From UBA12170 sp964293475 (GTDB lineage Bacteria; Bacteroidota; Bacteroidia; Bacteroidales; UBA12170): a stretch of 64,000 nt of DNA. The position numbers and the translations under genes are program-made. Within the stretch, counting starts at the first letter, position 1. The number at the start of each line of letters is the position of its first letter. Shown here piece after piece: positions 41,958 through 52,138 of the stretch. The stretch covers positions 1 to 64,000 of the forward strand of contig CAXYYJ010000018.1 of assembly GCA_964293475.1 (NCBI GenBank), written 5' to 3'. The notes under the pieces were generated by a model. It worked only from the letters and a program-made list of their open reading frames with translations. It did not search any database and was not told where the DNA came from.

Positions 41958-44621
41958 TTAATTATTAATTTTGAGCTTTATTTTCTGCCTGATATCTTTG
42001 GATGAGGAACCCACCATAATTCTGAAATCGCCGTTCTCCACCACTTTTTCCATTTGCCCGTTGAGCATGGTGAGCATTTGGGGGGTAATGAGAAATTGCA
42101 TTTTTTGTGTTTGCCCGCTGTCTAAATGGATTCTACGGAAGGCTTTGAGCTCAGCAATGGGCCGTGCCAGTGAAGATAGCTCGTCGCGCACATAAAGCTG
42201 AACCACTTCGTCGCCTGCTATTTTTCCCACATTGGCAATATCTACAGATAAAATAGCGGTATCGTGGGGCGACATGGTGTTTTTGTCGAGGGAAATATTT
42301 GAATAGGCAAACTGAGTATAGCTCAGTCCAAAACCAAAAGGGAAAAGGGGTTGTCCGGTGAGATTGTCGTAATCGTCGCCACGGCCTGTGGGTTTGTGGT
42401 TGTAAACCAACGGAAGCTGTCCTTCGAAAATGGGGAAAGTAACCGGCAAACGACCCGCTGGATTATAATCACCAAAAAGCACCTGAGCCACTGCGTTTCC
42501 GCCTTCTTCGCCCGAATACCAGGCCATCAGAATGCCATCCACCTGATTTATCCACGAGTTCATGGTAATGGCACTTCCGCCCACCAAAACCACCACCACA
42601 GGTTTCCCTGTGCCGGCCATTAAATGTATAAGTTCCTCCTGATTTCCGGGCAGACTCAACAGGGCTCTGTCGCGAAATTCGCCTTCTTCAATTCCGGCCA
42701 CCACCACAATGACATCACTTTTTTGAGCTATTTCAAGAGCTTCTTCCAGCTGAGGCTGCAAATTGAGTTGATTTAAATTCCAAAGGAGCTTGATGCGGGC
42801 GTTACCCGTTGGCTCGTAAAACTCAATTTTTATCTGGTAGGTTTGACCCTTTTTAAAATCGAAATCGGCAACAGTTCGGTGGAAGCTTTGTTTGGTCCAT
42901 TGGTCAATAATCAATTGATTATCAATAAACAATCTAAAGCCATCGTTGCCTTCCAGGCCAATTTTCAAAGTTGCGCTCACGGGCGAAACGAGTTTTCCGT
43001 TCCAGCGGACGCCATAGAAATCATAGTCAAGTTTTTCGGGATCGGGAGAAAAAAGCGTCCATTGAAAATCAACCTGAGCATCGGTTCGAACAAACACGGG
43101 AACGCCGCTGAATGTGGTATTCGGATAATATTCCCCCCGAAGTCCGGCAGTGGTTTTTCCATCAGTTTCCGATGACAAAAACGCTGAGGAAATTGTTGTA
43201 AAATCTTCAATTTTGCGGGAACTTCCCTTCGAGTACAGTATTTCTGTTTCGGGAGCAACCAGATTTTTAATTCCATCGAGAATGCTCACGTTGTCATTTC
43301 CGGGGCCGCTATACCCACCCAATCGGGCTTCCACAGCATCGGAGCCAACCACAGCAAGGTTTTTTAGGTTTCGCGAAAGCGGAAGTAGCTGGTTTTCGTT
43401 TTTCAACAAAACAATAGATTCCAAAGCGGCTTCCAAAGCAACGGCTTTATGATCTGGAAAGCCTTGTTTTAGTGCGGGTTGGCTCAGTTCCACATAAGGA
43501 TTTTCGAAGAGTCCCAACTCGAATTTTGCTTTCAGCACTCTGGCCACAGCGCGGTTGATAGAAGCTGAATCTATAGTACCATCGAGAAACGGTGGTTGAA
43601 AAAGCTGGTAATGCTCGTAGCTGGTCTGAAAAATCACATCGAGACCGTTGGTGATGGATTTTGCGGTGGCATCGGCATAGTCTTTGGCGGTGAAATGCAG
43701 CACATTGGCCCCTCCGGTTGCTCCAGCATCGGAGATTACAAAGCCATCGAATTTCAACTCCGATTTCAGGTAATCGTTCAAAAGCCAGTTATTGGCGGTG
43801 CAGGGAGAACCGTCGAGCGAGTTGTAGGAAGTCATCACCGAGCGGGAATGTCCTTCGCCAAAGCAAGCTTCGAAAGGCGGAAGGTGAATTTCGCGGAGGT
43901 AACGTTCGTTGTCGTGAATGGGATAACTATCGCGTCCACCATCGCCCACATTGGCCAGAAAATGCTTGGGAGTGGTAATGATATCGAGGTCTTCGAAAGC
44001 ACGCACAAAGGTTTTCCCCATTTCGGAAGTGAGGAATGGGTCTTCGCCGTAGGTTTCTTCGGTGCGACCCCAGCGAACATCGGTGGCAATATTCACCACC
44101 GGCGATAATATTTGCCTGATTCCCCGCACTTTGCATTCCATGGCTATGGAGTTGGCTACTTTATCCATGAGGGCGGTATTAAAACTTGCAGCTAAGGCTA
44201 TGGATTGGGGAAAAGCGGTGGCTCCGGGTCGCACCAGACCATGCAAGGCCTCATCAAAGGGAATCATGGGGATTCCCAGACGGGTTTCTTCCATCAAAAA
44301 CTTTTGTATCTCGTTAACTTTTTCGGCGGTTTGAAAGGCTGTTTGGCTCGATGCGTAGTTGAGCATTTGCCCCGCTGCTTCGCTGGCTTGTCCGGCGGTA
44401 TTCATCTGAAAGCCAAAAATGCCCGCTTTGTATTTCTCCATTTGAGGATTTTCTTCCAAAGGAATCATGAAAAGCTGCCAGAATTTTTCTTCGGATGTCA
44501 TTCGGTTCAATAAATCCTGAACTCGTGCCTCCACGGGCTGTTTGGGGTCTTTATAGATTTGGGCATTTACCATTAAAGCCCCTGCCAGCAAAACCAAAAC
44601 CAATACTGCTTTTCTTCTCAT
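41958..44621 (-). CDS. GH3 glycoside hydrolase with PA14 insert
   Basis: An 887-residue secreted GH3 enzyme (signal peptide ending LMVNAQ). The barrel has ETRLGIPMIPFDEALHG, TPKHFLAN and the nucleophile D298 in FVISDAGA. Most beta-glucosidases have SDW here. A PA14 domain (about 480-610, LRGEYYPNTTFSGVP) is inserted in the second domain, and a fibronectin III-like domain closes the protein. PA14-type GH3 enzymes include beta-glucosidases and beta-xylosidases. It is the last gene of the mannoside/N-glycan operon, 18 nt after the GH163 gene. Confidence 0.9.
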   Translation of the reverse strand: MRRKAVLVLVLLAGALMVNAQIYKDPKQPVEARVQDLLNRMTSEEKFWQLFMIPLEENPQMEKYKAGIFGFQMNTAGQASEAAGQMLNYASSQTAFQTAEKVNEIQKFLMEETRLGIPMIPFDEALHGLVRPGATAFPQSIALAASFNTALMDKVANSIAMECKVRGIRQILSPVVNIATDVRWGRTEETYGEDPFLTSEMGKTFVRAFEDLDIITTPKHFLANVGDGGRDSYPIHDNERYLREIHLPPFEACFGEGHSRSVMTSYNSLDGSPCTANNWLLNDYLKSELKFDGFVISDAGATGGANVLHFTAKDYADATAKSITNGLDVIFQTSYEHYQLFQPPFLDGTIDSASINRAVARVLKAKFELGLFENPYVELSQPALKQGFPDHKAVALEAALESIVLLKNENQLLPLSRNLKNLAVVGSDAVEARLGGYSGPGNDNVSILDGIKNLVAPETEILYSKGSSRKIEDFTTISSAFLSSETDGKTTAGLRGEYYPNTTFSGVPVFVRTDAQVDFQWTLFSPDPEKLDYDFYGVRWNGKLVSPVSATLKIGLEGNDGFRLFIDNQLIIDQWTKQSFHRTVADFDFKKGQTYQIKIEFYEPTGNARIKLLWNLNQLNLQPQLEEALEIAQKSDVIVVVAGIEEGEFRDRALLSLPGNQEELIHLMAGTGKPVVVVLVGGSAITMNSWINQVDGILMAWYSGEEGGNAVAQVLFGDYNPAGRLPVTFPIFEGQLPLVYNHKPTGRGDDYDNLTGQPLFPFGFGLSYTQFAYSNISLDKNTMSPHDTAILSVDIANVGKIAGDEVVQLYVRDELSSLARPIAELKAFRRIHLDSGQTQKMQFLITPQMLTMLNGQMEKVVENGDFRIMVGSSSKDIRQKIKLKINN

Positions 44622-44639
44622 GCTTGCTTTTTTTACTTT

Positions 44640-46862
44640 TTATCGAACCACTATTTCATCCACAAAAACCCACGATTCGCCGCCTGCCGAAGGATGCCAC
44701 GGGAAAAGATGAAGGGTGCCTTCCACATCGAATTTGATATACCGAAAACTCTTTCCTGCGGTTTCAAAGGTAAATAAACGATTCACAGGCTCTTTTCGCT
44801 GGTCGTCATCTACTGTTTTTTTGCCAATAAACTGGTAATCCAACCCATTTTCCGAAACCGAACAACCCACCGAAAGGGGATGCAGAATCCAGCTCTTAGG
44901 ATCGTATAAGGTGCTCATTTCTATGGTATTAACCGTTGAAACCTGCTCTAAATCGAGGGTGAGGCTAAAATTGGTGGCATGCCAACCCAGCCAGTGGACT
45001 TTATAGTCGTTGGCTCCACGCACGCCGTTGGTCAGATAATCAAGATTCCCCTGACTGTATTGCTCAGAGGGCTCGGGCAGTGCTGTCATTTTTTTGCGGA
45101 AAGCCAGATTTCCCTTCACCTGTACATCGATAAAGCGAAGGGTGGATTCGTAGTATTCCTTAGGCGATAAGCCCGACTCGTTCACCGGGGTCGACTGGCA
45201 GGCGATGCTTGTTCGATAGAAATTTTCCAGAGTCTGAGTCATCTCCTTTCGGGCTATAAAATCTCCATTGGCTTCCACATACCAGCCCCTCGGGCCAAAC
45301 ATATCGTTTTTCCCTATCTCCATCATGGCGTATTGAAGCGGCATTCGGGCGGTTCGAACGTGCAATAGAAATTCGGGTTCCGAACTAACAAGCTTCTCTG
45401 CTTCGTCAAAATATTGGTTGTAAGCTTTTATGTTTTCGGCGCTGAGAAAAGTATTTTGGTGCAAAGTTGGCGGCCCGTAAATATCGAGCCATTCACCAGA
45501 TTTAACGATTTCATCCTGAAGGCGAAAGATATATTTTCGAATTTGGGGAGCTGCGGGTCCGTAGAATTCGTTGGTAAATTGGGTTATCAGGGAGTCGGTA
45601 TTAACATTCGGATTCCAGAGCAGCTTTGATATAAGGAACGACTTGAGCTCCGAAAACTCATGACCTACGCCAATATTCGACTGCTGAAAATGCTCGTGCA
45701 CATGGTTTTTTACAAAAAGCTGAATATTGGGCTGGAGGGTGTGCAAATTGGGAAATGGGCTTATGGAATGGGCAAAATCTACCGTATAATCCCACAGATA
45801 GATGTGGTTGGTAATTTTCCCCCAGTCTTCGAGATCGCGGAGGAAAGAAACGCTGGTGGAGTCCTGAGCTATGGGTTTGCTTCGATTGAGCTCAATGGTG
45901 CAAAGCATAATTTGAACATTGTCCAAAGGTTTGGTGAGGGCAGGAGCTTTGCGGCTGTACTGATAGGCCAGCGTAGAAATGGTTTTATTGGGAAACTCCC
46001 GGGCTATATCGTTCACAAACCGTATGATGGGTCCGGCGGCACTTTGCTCATCTTCAATAATCCGGCTGCATTTTTCGCACTGACAATAGGAGAAATTATC
46101 GCCCTGACTCACCGACCAAACCTGCTTGTCGGGCTGCAGGGCCATTTCCGCACGAAGTTTTTCTTTCACTAAACGCAGCACATCGGGTTGCGAAAGGCAA
46201 AGCTGATCGATGATATGCTTCTCGTTCTGATAGGCAAAGTATTCCGGGTGGGTTGTAAAATAGTCCTGCCACGGAATGAGTTTATTAAAAGTATGCACAT
46301 AATAGCCATCGGCAAACATATCTTCGATGGTATTGATTCTATTAAAATCCTTAAAATCAATATTATCGGTAAAGCTTCCGTGGGCATTTCTATAACTATT
46401 TACCGACGATTCCTGAATAGAAAAAGGAGTTAAGCTCAGGTTTTTAGTTTCAGGAATAATAACAAACTGTGGGCTATAATAACGAACTCCAAGCCTTTCG
46501 AGCAAAGCTGAAACACCATAAATGCAACCGCGTGGTTCTTCGCCAATAATGCGAATTTGTTGACTCTGAGCATCGATTGAAAAACCATCGTAGCCTTCGA
46601 AATTCCAGCGGTTGGAGATGGAAATGAAGGAGTTATTGGTATTTTGATTCTCCGATACCACCGGGAGCTGGAAACCTGAAATTTTAAACAAATGACTTTG
46701 CAGAAAGCTGGCAGCCCGCAATTCTTCAGCGGTGGCCGAATCGGGAATAGTGATTACAAATTCGGATTTGCCCGCTTCAATGAGCTTGATATTGTTGTTT
46801 TTGATTCCTGTGCAACTCCATAAAATGCTCAGAATCATCATAGAAAGGAGAAGTTTTTTCAT
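44640..46862 (-). CDS. DUF4838 / GH163-type endo-beta-N-acetylglucosaminidase-like lipoprotein
   Basis: A 740-residue lipoprotein (lipobox LWSC). An N-terminal alpha-glucuronidase-like beta domain (about 25-140, with GCIYGVSALLERLGVRYYSP) precedes the DUF4838 barrel (about 150-560), recognisable by WSVSQGDNFSYCQCEKCSRI, YLWDYTVDFAHSISPFPN and LKSFLISKLLWNPNVNTDSL. An F5/8-type discoidin-like domain (about 600-740) ends it. GH163 members of DUF4838 release complex N-glycans from proteins. The neighbouring GH38 and GH3 genes support glycan degradation. Not every DUF4838 protein has this activity. Confidence 0.8.
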   Translation of the reverse strand: MKKLLLSMMILSILWSCTGIKNNNIKLIEAGKSEFVITIPDSATAEELRAASFLQSHLFKISGFQLPVVSENQNTNNSFISISNRWNFEGYDGFSIDAQSQQIRIIGEEPRGCIYGVSALLERLGVRYYSPQFVIIPETKNLSLTPFSIQESSVNSYRNAHGSFTDNIDFKDFNRINTIEDMFADGYYVHTFNKLIPWQDYFTTHPEYFAYQNEKHIIDQLCLSQPDVLRLVKEKLRAEMALQPDKQVWSVSQGDNFSYCQCEKCSRIIEDEQSAAGPIIRFVNDIAREFPNKTISTLAYQYSRKAPALTKPLDNVQIMLCTIELNRSKPIAQDSTSVSFLRDLEDWGKITNHIYLWDYTVDFAHSISPFPNLHTLQPNIQLFVKNHVHEHFQQSNIGVGHEFSELKSFLISKLLWNPNVNTDSLITQFTNEFYGPAAPQIRKYIFRLQDEIVKSGEWLDIYGPPTLHQNTFLSAENIKAYNQYFDEAEKLVSSEPEFLLHVRTARMPLQYAMMEIGKNDMFGPRGWYVEANGDFIARKEMTQTLENFYRTSIACQSTPVNESGLSPKEYYESTLRFIDVQVKGNLAFRKKMTALPEPSEQYSQGNLDYLTNGVRGANDYKVHWLGWHATNFSLTLDLEQVSTVNTIEMSTLYDPKSWILHPLSVGCSVSENGLDYQFIGKKTVDDDQRKEPVNRLFTFETAGKSFRYIKFDVEGTLHLFPWHPSAGGESWVFVDEIVVR

Positions 46863-46900
46863 TGGGATAATTTATTAAAGAAATTGTATTGCCTTTGATT

Positions 46901-49900
46901 TTATTCCATCAAATTTACTTTAAAGAACTTGCTTTCAAAGGGTTTAAGTTGGGTTGATCCGTTTTTCAGTGTTTCTCCGGTAACATCCACCTGAGTTGCA
47001 GGTAGTTTTTTTCCGTTCAACGAGTTCACGAGATTAAAATCGGCGGTTTTTCCATCAATTTCGCGCACATGAAAAATAGCATATTTCCCTTCTCCATCGG
47101 GAATGGCACTGATGAGCAGAATGTTGGAAGCCCAGCCTGTGAGCAGTGATTTTTCCCACTGTTTTTCGCCCACTCCGCCACCTGGCAGAACTCTGGAAAG
47201 AAACGGCACGCGGTTTCCCCAGCCAAAACGGGTGGCATCCTGCTGAGAATTTCCCGGCAGGCTGGTGATATTATAAACCCACGACAAGCCACCATGCTGC
47301 TCTGCATTGAAATTGGTGACCCAATAATTGTTCATGGGCCAGCCGAAAATATGGGTCGATTGGGGTTGTGCTCCGGCTTTGTATCGTCCTGTATTGATGC
47401 CACCAAACTGCATCAAAGGCATTTCGGGCGAGGTGAGAAGAATCTGGGCTTTTTCGTTACTCAATCGGGCATAGTTTTGAACCGAATTCCAATCGTTCGA
47501 CGAGCCTGGAATCTGATCGATGCCCGCACGCATTTCGCCCCCTTGAACATCGAACGATAGTTGCCCGTTTTCCATCATAAACGGAAAGGAAATATAGATT
47601 CCTTCGGGGTCGGTCACCATTTTCTTATCGATGAAAAAGGCCAGGTCTATTCTTTTGGTGGTGTTGAAAAGTCTGATTTCCATGGCAAATCCACCATCGG
47701 AGAAGGCAGCGCGGGTATTTCCTCTAAAGCGTAGGGTGTTCCAGACTTGTCCGGCTTCATAACCATCGAACCAAACTTTTTCCAATCCTTCGCGGGTGAA
47801 ATTGTCCAATCGCTTCGACTCCATTTGCGAGCGGTTTTGCAGCAACTCATAGATAAATTCCCCCAGAATATAGGGCGATTTTGAATCTATTAAATCCATA
47901 CCAAGCTCTTTATCTGTAATTTGAGATATGGCTCCCCGATATGGATCTATCACGAGTTTATACCAATTGTTTTCGAAAATAGTTTGGAGAGAATCTTTGG
48001 CGGGAAAGGTTTCGGTGGTTTTCCCGTGAAGCGAGATGATGAATTTTTTATAACCAAAAGCCGGAATATTATCAGCCCACACAGCCCAATAAGTGCCATC
48101 TGAATGATGTTCAACAGGTTGAGCCTTCAGTTCTTTCCCCATCTGATCGGTGATGGAGAAATTGGTATATCGGGGCAGAATCTGGTGGTCGATATAAACC
48201 GTAAACAGGCCACTTCTTGTCCAGTTAAGGGTATTGAAAACTACTATGCTGGGGTTTTTCTCGCGCTGAATGGAGCTTTGCAGCAGACCCATGGTTTCTT
48301 CGCCTATCATTTTGGCGCGACGTGCAGCTTCCCAGGCATAGGATTCTTTTATGGCGCGTTGTTCCATGGTGTATTGGTGGAAGGGCTCCCGAACGCTGGC
48401 ATGATAACCCACAGTGTGTTCGGTATAAAATAGCAGAGCCTGATTGGTTGTTTCCACGCGGTCTTCAATTTTCGAAGGCAGCGGAATGCCACTGAGCGCC
48501 GCCATGGTGAGTCCAGCTGTATTGGCTATTAAATCGGTTTGAGCTTCGCGGGTGGCAGCCACTTCGCGGGCCGAAGCCCCAAAACCATCGGTCCACCAAT
48601 CGGGCCAGGCTCCTCGAATCACCTGAAAATCGGCGGAATATTTCGATTCCATTTCCACAAAAAACTCAGTGGCGGTGGCGGTTTTCAATTTAGGCCAGCT
48701 GTATTTATTGTTCCACTGTTCTATCATGGTGCTTGCAGCCGTGGATGGTGGCGAATTGTCGACCAGATAGCCCGAATGCTGAATGGATATTAAATCGTAG
48801 GGATAGCCCTTTTTCTCCAACTCCTGCAAATAGCTCAGCAGCTCGTCTTCAAACAGGTTGAAATCGCCTGAATGGATTTTAAAAACAGTGTTTCCGGTCA
48901 TATAGTGTTCGGCACGAAAAGCCAGCATTCTTTTGCCCGAGGGCGATTCCCACCAAAAGAGCGTGGGCACATCGAAACAAATTAACGCCCGATGACCGTG
49001 GGTTCCCATGTTTAAATATTTAACCCCCAAGTCGTTATAATAATCGCAAAGTGCCCAGCCAATTCCATTCACGTCGTTTTGCATGGCTGTTTTTACATCG
49101 AAGCCTTTCGATTTTATCCGTTCGATGGGTTTTAGGGAAGCGGCTAAGGTTTGTTCGTCGGGCAAATCGTCGAAGTTGAAATACATTCCTGTAATTTCTA
49201 TGCGGCCCTCGTTTACCCGTTTTCGAAGTCTGTCAACTTGAGCTGTGGTGCGGCTACGCAGATATTCATCCACCGCCCAGCTGGCTTCGCAGGTCCAGCG
49301 AAACTGAGCATCGGCTGACATGGAATCGGTGATGTCGCAATAATCGAGGGCATAGTCGATATAGCGCAAATGTTCGGCCAGAATATCGGTTTGAGAGCGC
49401 GTATAGCCAATGTCGGTGTGCGAATGCTGCACAAAATTTACCCGCCATTTTTTCACCGGAAACAGCTCCAGCTGGCCTTTGTAGCTTTGGTTTTGCAGAG
49501 CCAACTCATAATTTACTGTTTTGGCCTTTTCCACTTCCGGTAGAAAAATCTTAACGTAGTTATATCCGAATTGAAGGGGCGTTGTGGTTACTAATTTTTC
49601 GTCGATAAATACTTTGGCCGAATCAGGCTGACCAAAATGCAGAATTCCGGCTACGCCCAGTTGACGCGTTTTTCCATCAATATTTGCCAGAGCAGGCAGC
49701 GATTTAAAAGTCAGGCCATCTTTTATGGGAAAAAGAAAGGTCATGTACCAGCTGGTTTTGTTGAAGCGGCCACCCACCATTTTTAGGTTCAGCGATTTCC
49801 CGGATTCCAGGTTTTTTGTGGGAATGGTGAGATACATAAAGCCAAACCTGTCGCCATGCTGATCCACTCTATCCTGCTTAAAATAAAGCTCATAGCCATC

Positions 49901-50272
49901 GGGGGATATTAGCTTCCAGGTATCAGAACCGTCGGCCCAGAAGGTAAAGGAGTTTTTCCCGTTCACAAGCAAATCGAAGCTGGCATTTCCGGGCGAGGAG
50001 CCAATTCCCGCCAGCCAGATAAAGGTGACGTATGGGGTTTCAACAGATGGCGGGATAGGCGATGTGATCCATTCCATACCTGAGTTTCCATCGGTAGCAC
50101 GAATAAGCAGCGCATCCTTAGCCACCGGAATGCTGGAGTGATAGGAAATAACATCACCCGACAGGGAACTATCGAAGCCGTTGACAATGGTTTTGCTCCC
50201 GTCTAAATATTGCTGAGCGAAGAGACCCATGGAAATCAGGAGTATCCAGGCTACCAGAAATTGTTTTCTCAT
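46901..50272 (-). CDS. GH38 alpha-mannosidase
   Basis: A 1123-residue secreted alpha-mannosidase of family GH38 (signal peptide ending GLFAQ). The start is set at ATG 50272, which has AAAGGAA upstream. An in-frame TTG at 50290 is rejected. An N-terminal galactose-binding-like region (about 25-275) precedes the catalytic domain with the zinc site H285-T-D287-I-G in QHSHTDIGY. MQNDVNGIGWALCDYYNDLG carries the expected nucleophile Asp. Large beta-sandwich domains follow. GH38 enzymes remove alpha-mannose from N-glycans. It is 38 nt upstream of the GH163 gene in the same operon. Confidence 0.92.
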   Translation of the reverse strand: MRKQFLVAWILLISMGLFAQQYLDGSKTIVNGFDSSLSGDVISYHSSIPVAKDALLIRATDGNSGMEWITSPIPPSVETPYVTFIWLAGIGSSPGNASFDLLVNGKNSFTFWADGSDTWKLISPDGYELYFKQDRVDQHGDRFGFMYLTIPTKNLESGKSLNLKMVGGRFNKTSWYMTFLFPIKDGLTFKSLPALANIDGKTRQLGVAGILHFGQPDSAKVFIDEKLVTTTPLQFGYNYVKIFLPEVEKAKTVNYELALQNQSYKGQLELFPVKKWRVNFVQHSHTDIGYTRSQTDILAEHLRYIDYALDYCDITDSMSADAQFRWTCEASWAVDEYLRSRTTAQVDRLRKRVNEGRIEITGMYFNFDDLPDEQTLAASLKPIERIKSKGFDVKTAMQNDVNGIGWALCDYYNDLGVKYLNMGTHGHRALICFDVPTLFWWESPSGKRMLAFRAEHYMTGNTVFKIHSGDFNLFEDELLSYLQELEKKGYPYDLISIQHSGYLVDNSPPSTAASTMIEQWNNKYSWPKLKTATATEFFVEMESKYSADFQVIRGAWPDWWTDGFGASAREVAATREAQTDLIANTAGLTMAALSGIPLPSKIEDRVETTNQALLFYTEHTVGYHASVREPFHQYTMEQRAIKESYAWEAARRAKMIGEETMGLLQSSIQREKNPSIVVFNTLNWTRSGLFTVYIDHQILPRYTNFSITDQMGKELKAQPVEHHSDGTYWAVWADNIPAFGYKKFIISLHGKTTETFPAKDSLQTIFENNWYKLVIDPYRGAISQITDKELGMDLIDSKSPYILGEFIYELLQNRSQMESKRLDNFTREGLEKVWFDGYEAGQVWNTLRFRGNTRAAFSDGGFAMEIRLFNTTKRIDLAFFIDKKMVTDPEGIYISFPFMMENGQLSFDVQGGEMRAGIDQIPGSSNDWNSVQNYARLSNEKAQILLTSPEMPLMQFGGINTGRYKAGAQPQSTHIFGWPMNNYWVTNFNAEQHGGLSWVYNITSLPGNSQQDATRFGWGNRVPFLSRVLPGGGVGEKQWEKSLLTGWASNILLISAIPDGEGKYAIFHVREIDGKTADFNLVNSLNGKKLPATQVDVTGETLKNGSTQLKPFESKFFKVNLME

Positions 50273-50357
50273 ACTATTCCTTTTTTGCAAGGAAGGCTTT
50301 GCATGGATGGCCTTTCCTTTGGTTCATTATCGGCACATGCCCGTTGTTTTGTTTTCT

Positions 50358-52133
50358 TTATTTCACAAAAGCCTTTATCACCATGGCCTCCGCATTGGTC
50401 AAATTGAAAAGTCGATAGCTATTTGCAGCGGCAGGAATCACGTGGGTTTCGGCGTATTTCATTTTTATGGTAAGGCCATTCTCGGTAACCAGGGTAATTT
50501 TGGCCCCTTCAACAAGGCTCAAGACATGGCATTTATTGTGGGTTTCGATTTCGAGATAATCGGAAAAATGAATCCGGTGCACATCGTATAAATGATTTTC
50601 GTGGGTTGGGAGGTGGAAAATCTGCCAGTTTTTCCCCTGTTCGATGAGTGCGGGTTTCGATAGCAAATATTGCTTAACGTAGTCGCCTTTTCTTTCGAAC
50701 GATAGGTTTCTCATGCCGCGGTCAATATTGAGCGGGCGCGGTTTCCCATCCAAATCGGGGCGAACCCAGTCGTAGAGTTTAAATGTGAAAATATAGGGCG
50801 TCGAGCTGATTTCCAAAACCAGATTATTGCGCCCCGAGGCGTGAATGGTTCCCGGCGGAATCAGAAATAAATCGTGCTTTTGAGCCGGATGTTTCTGCAC
50901 ATATTTTTCAATATCAAGGGGTTTGGCCTCTGCAAAACTGGATTCCAAAGCCGACTGAAACTCCATGGGATTTATATCTTCCTGAAATCCCAGATAAACT
51001 TCTGCATCGCTGCCAGCATCGAGAATATAGTAGGTCTCTTCCTGGGTAAAATTCTCGTTAAACTCGTGTTTGGTATAACTCGCATAGGGATGGCACTGAA
51101 CGGAAAGGTTCCCCCCCGAAAAGGTGTCGAGAAAGTCGAAGCGTATGGGAAATTCAGTTCCAAACCGCTCCCAGGCCTGCCCAAGCACGGCTTTTGCTTC
51201 CTGAAACATGATACTGTCGAAAGATATTTCGAGGAATAAACCACTGCTTTCGAAAATAAGGCCATTCTCAGGAACAATAAGCTCGAAGCTCCAGGCATAG
51301 TTGGCCACATTTTTATTCAATCCATCTATTTTGCCCTTAATCCATTCGCCTCCCCAAACTCCGGGCTCAAACCAGGGCCGAACTCTAAAAGCATTGTGAC
51401 TCATGGTTCTAAGGCCATTTCGAATGGTGTAACCCTTAGCCCAAACCCAATGTCCCGGACGCTGACCATCGATGATAATCTGAATTTTCGACCAGATTTT
51501 CTGCTTGTGATGGTTCAACACCACCCAATCGACAAAATAGAACCTTTTGTACATGGCCTTGGCATCGTAGGGCGATACTGCTCCCAGATTGGAAATCGAT
51601 TGAGCCCGGGCTCTGAACTGAATCTCGTTTTTGGGAATGTCAATATAAACCAGAAAGCCATCGGCGGATGCCAGGGAAGCGCCTGGCCCGTAGATTATTG
51701 TCAATCGGTCATTGGGGTTGATGACCACAGATTTAAGCAGCGATTCGTCGAAAAAATCTTCGAGAGAAATGGTGGCACGTGAGCCAAACAATGGGTCGTC
51801 ACCACCCAGAAAGGGTTGAATCATCAGGTCTATTTCCTCCGCCGATTTTAGCATTTCCTGAGTCGAAATCCAACGGGGCTGCACATTCAGTGCTCGTAAA
51901 ACCGAATCCATCTCAGCCCTGAAATCTTCGAAAAATACGCCTTGATAACCATCAACCTTCACCATGCGATGATTTAGAATTTCCTGAGCAAGTTTTTCGT
52001 TATCGCAAAAAATCTCTTCATCGTTCAGCGGGTGCGATGGATAAATATTATAACCCTCCGGCCTGTCATGAGGTTTTTTCAAGGGCAGGAGATATTGTTG
52101 GGTAAGCCGGGTTTTTTTTCTGTTTTCTTCCAT
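50358..52133 (-). CDS. manA: Class I mannose-6-phosphate isomerase with N-terminal extension
   Basis: A 591-residue protein. Residues about 270-591 are a type I phosphomannose isomerase cupin with WGGEWIKGK, SVQCHPYASYTKHEF, FLIPPGTIHASG and FKLYDWVRPDLDG. The first ~265 residues are an extra domain with YGPGASLASADGFLVYIDIP, reminiscent of a degenerate kinase fold without a Walker A lysine. Such long PMI forms occur in Bacteroidota and Firmicutes. It would convert mannose-6-P to fructose-6-P after uptake by the MFS protein and phosphorylation by the ROK kinase encoded upstream. ATG 52133 is 5 nt after the MFS stop. Confidence 0.85.
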   Translation of the reverse strand: MEENRKKTRLTQQYLLPLKKPHDRPEGYNIYPSHPLNDEEIFCDNEKLAQEILNHRMVKVDGYQGVFFEDFRAEMDSVLRALNVQPRWISTQEMLKSAEEIDLMIQPFLGGDDPLFGSRATISLEDFFDESLLKSVVINPNDRLTIIYGPGASLASADGFLVYIDIPKNEIQFRARAQSISNLGAVSPYDAKAMYKRFYFVDWVVLNHHKQKIWSKIQIIIDGQRPGHWVWAKGYTIRNGLRTMSHNAFRVRPWFEPGVWGGEWIKGKIDGLNKNVANYAWSFELIVPENGLIFESSGLFLEISFDSIMFQEAKAVLGQAWERFGTEFPIRFDFLDTFSGGNLSVQCHPYASYTKHEFNENFTQEETYYILDAGSDAEVYLGFQEDINPMEFQSALESSFAEAKPLDIEKYVQKHPAQKHDLFLIPPGTIHASGRNNLVLEISSTPYIFTFKLYDWVRPDLDGKPRPLNIDRGMRNLSFERKGDYVKQYLLSKPALIEQGKNWQIFHLPTHENHLYDVHRIHFSDYLEIETHNKCHVLSLVEGAKITLVTENGLTIKMKYAETHVIPAAANSYRLFNLTNAEAMVIKAFVK

Positions 52134-52138
52134 TATTT

